A stretch of 6,449 bases of DNA from Candidatus Methanophaga sp. GoMg3.2. Lineage in GTDB: Archaea; Halobacteriota; Syntropharchaeia; Alkanophagales; Methanospirareceae. The translations under genes were made by a program, and so were the position numbers. The stretch spans positions 1 through 6,449 of the forward strand of contig QBUN01000290.1 of assembly GCA_013180565.1 (NCBI GenBank), read 5' to 3'. Below the pieces are notes generated by a model. The model saw only the letters and a list, made by a program, of their open reading frames with translations, searched no databases and was not told where the DNA came from. Shown piece by piece: positions 6,190-6,449 of this stretch; positions within the stretch are counted from its first letter, which is position 1, and each line of letters starts with the position of its first letter.

Positions 6190-6281
6190 CCATCCAAAAA
6201 AGAGAGAACGAGAAGAAAAGAGATAGCTATTTTCTAGACACCACTTCTCGTTGCTGACTAACTAATATAATTTTTGGATGG
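6190..6281. repeat. Nested inverted repeat upstream of gene 3
   Basis: CCATCCAAAAA (6190-6200) is a perfect inverted match to TTTTTGGATGG (6271-6281), 11 bp. Inside it, AACGAGAAG (6207-6215) matches CTTCTCGTT (6244-6252), 9 bp. A further short AGAAAA/TTTTCT pairing lies within, overlapping the second stem. The 92-bp unit ends about 10 bp before the gene 3 BRE. It could be an extended cruciform or operator, an RNA hairpin, or a small non-autonomous element with terminal inverted repeats. No target-site duplication is evident. Confidence 0.6.
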
Positions 6282-6291
6282 GACTTATATA

Positions 6292-6308
6292 CCGAAACCT
6301 TTATATAA
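6292..6308 (+). promoter_or_regulatory. BRE/TATA promoter of gene 3
   Basis: The sequence CCGAAACCTTTATATAA matches an archaeal BRE followed by a TATA box. The start of transcription is expected at about 6328-6333, with a leader of about 65-70 nt. A second TATA-like stretch at 6312-6323 (CTTATATATATA) could give a nearby alternative start. The element is nearly the same as the gene 2 promoter on the other strand, hinting that one set of factors serves both. Confidence 0.65.
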
Positions 6309-6377
6309 CCCCTTATATATATAATGACATTGGTAATAAAGTAATCTCTCTAGAATAGAATAAAAGTACAAAAAAAA

Positions 6378-6385
6378 GGAGGTGA
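6378..6385 (+). promoter_or_regulatory. Shine-Dalgarno of gene 3
   Basis: GGAGGTGA lies 12 nt before the ATG at 6398-6400. Motif and spacing are identical to those of the CARDB gene, which supports this as a true start even though only a few codons are visible. Confidence 0.85.
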
Positions 6386-6397
6386 AAACGAAATAAA

Positions 6398-6449
6398 ATG
6401 AAAAAAGGAAACATAAGTATTGGAGTGGCGATTGCAATAGTGGCACTTC
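6398..6449 (+). CDS. 5' end of a third exported protein (partial, runs off window)
   Basis: Only 17 full codons are visible, reading MKKGNISIGVAIAIVAL. The Lys-Lys start and the hydrophobic, Ala/Ile/Val-rich run are typical of a Sec signal peptide and similar in style to the N-termini of the two minus-strand genes. The start is well supported by a GGAGGTGA motif 12 nt upstream and a BRE/TATA promoter about 90 nt upstream. The gene points away from gene 2. The function cannot be judged from this fragment. Confidence 0.75.
   Translation, partial: MKKGNISIGVAIAIVAL

Larger units (their letters stand above)
5601..6397. other. Gene-poor region between the divergent genes 2 and 3
   Basis: About 800 bp with no convincing protein gene. 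The longest open frames (a 113-codon plus-strand frame at 5896-6237 and a 69-codon minus-strand frame at 5650-5859) have no ribosome binding site that I can see and unusual, low-plausibility compositions. The region holds, in order: the gene 2 promoter, an 11-bp hairpin, a 20-bp tandem repeat, a GC-richer structured block at about 5930-6153, a nested inverted repeat, and the gene 3 promoter. The middle block is clearly less AT-rich than its flanks, which suggests a non-coding RNA or a remnant of a mobile element. Confidence 0.7.

Noticed and set aside
5896..6237. Plus-strand 113-codon frame (and an overlapping 67-codon frame)
   Set aside because: No Shine-Dalgarno, Pro/Leu/Arg/His-rich peptide without domain features, and it overlaps a block that looks like structured RNA on the other strand.

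Overview
The window looks like an archaeal chromosome segment carrying secreted, cell-surface-type genes. The archaeal signs are Shine-Dalgarno motifs of the GGAGGTGA type, BRE/TATA-like promoters, U-tract terminators, and a very large Sec-exported protein built from CARDB-like and DUF11-like domains. That protein architecture is common in Methanosarcinia, ANME and Syntrophoarchaeum-like Euryarchaeota. The lineage is an inference; no taxonomic marker gene is present.

Layout. (1) Positions 1-130 hold a 3' untranslated region with a hairpin-plus-U-tract terminator. (2) Positions 131-4618, minus strand, encode a 1495-residue exported protein. It has a signal peptide, an N-terminal Cys-containing domain, ten CARDB-like repeats of about 109 residues and two DUF11-like domains. 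The array is cysteine-patterned and shows signs of recent duplication and internal recombination. (3) Positions 4619-4884 hold the gene's own leader (a Shine-Dalgarno and two GC-rich hairpins), a TATA promoter, and a probable U-tract end for the next gene. (4) Positions 4885-5580, minus strand, encode a 231-residue exported protein of unknown family with six cysteines. (5) Positions 5581-6397 are a gene-poor stretch of about 800 bases. It contains the divergent promoters of genes 2 and 3, an 11-bp hairpin, a 20-bp tandem repeat, a GC-richer structured block whose minus strand resembles part of domain I of a group II intron (tentative), and a nested inverted repeat. (6) From 6398, plus strand, a third gene starts with a signal-peptide-like N-terminus and runs off the window.

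All three genes share one start template: a GGxGGTGA motif 11-12 nt before the ATG, a hydrophobic export signal, and (genes 2 and 3) a similar CGAAA-plus-TTTATATA promoter. This suggests a co-ordinated envelope or extracellular-matrix locus, although each gene appears to have its own promoter. The most noteworthy items are the mosaic, disulfide-prone CARDB array, the hairpin-bearing leader of that gene, and the unexplained structured region at about 5930-6153.
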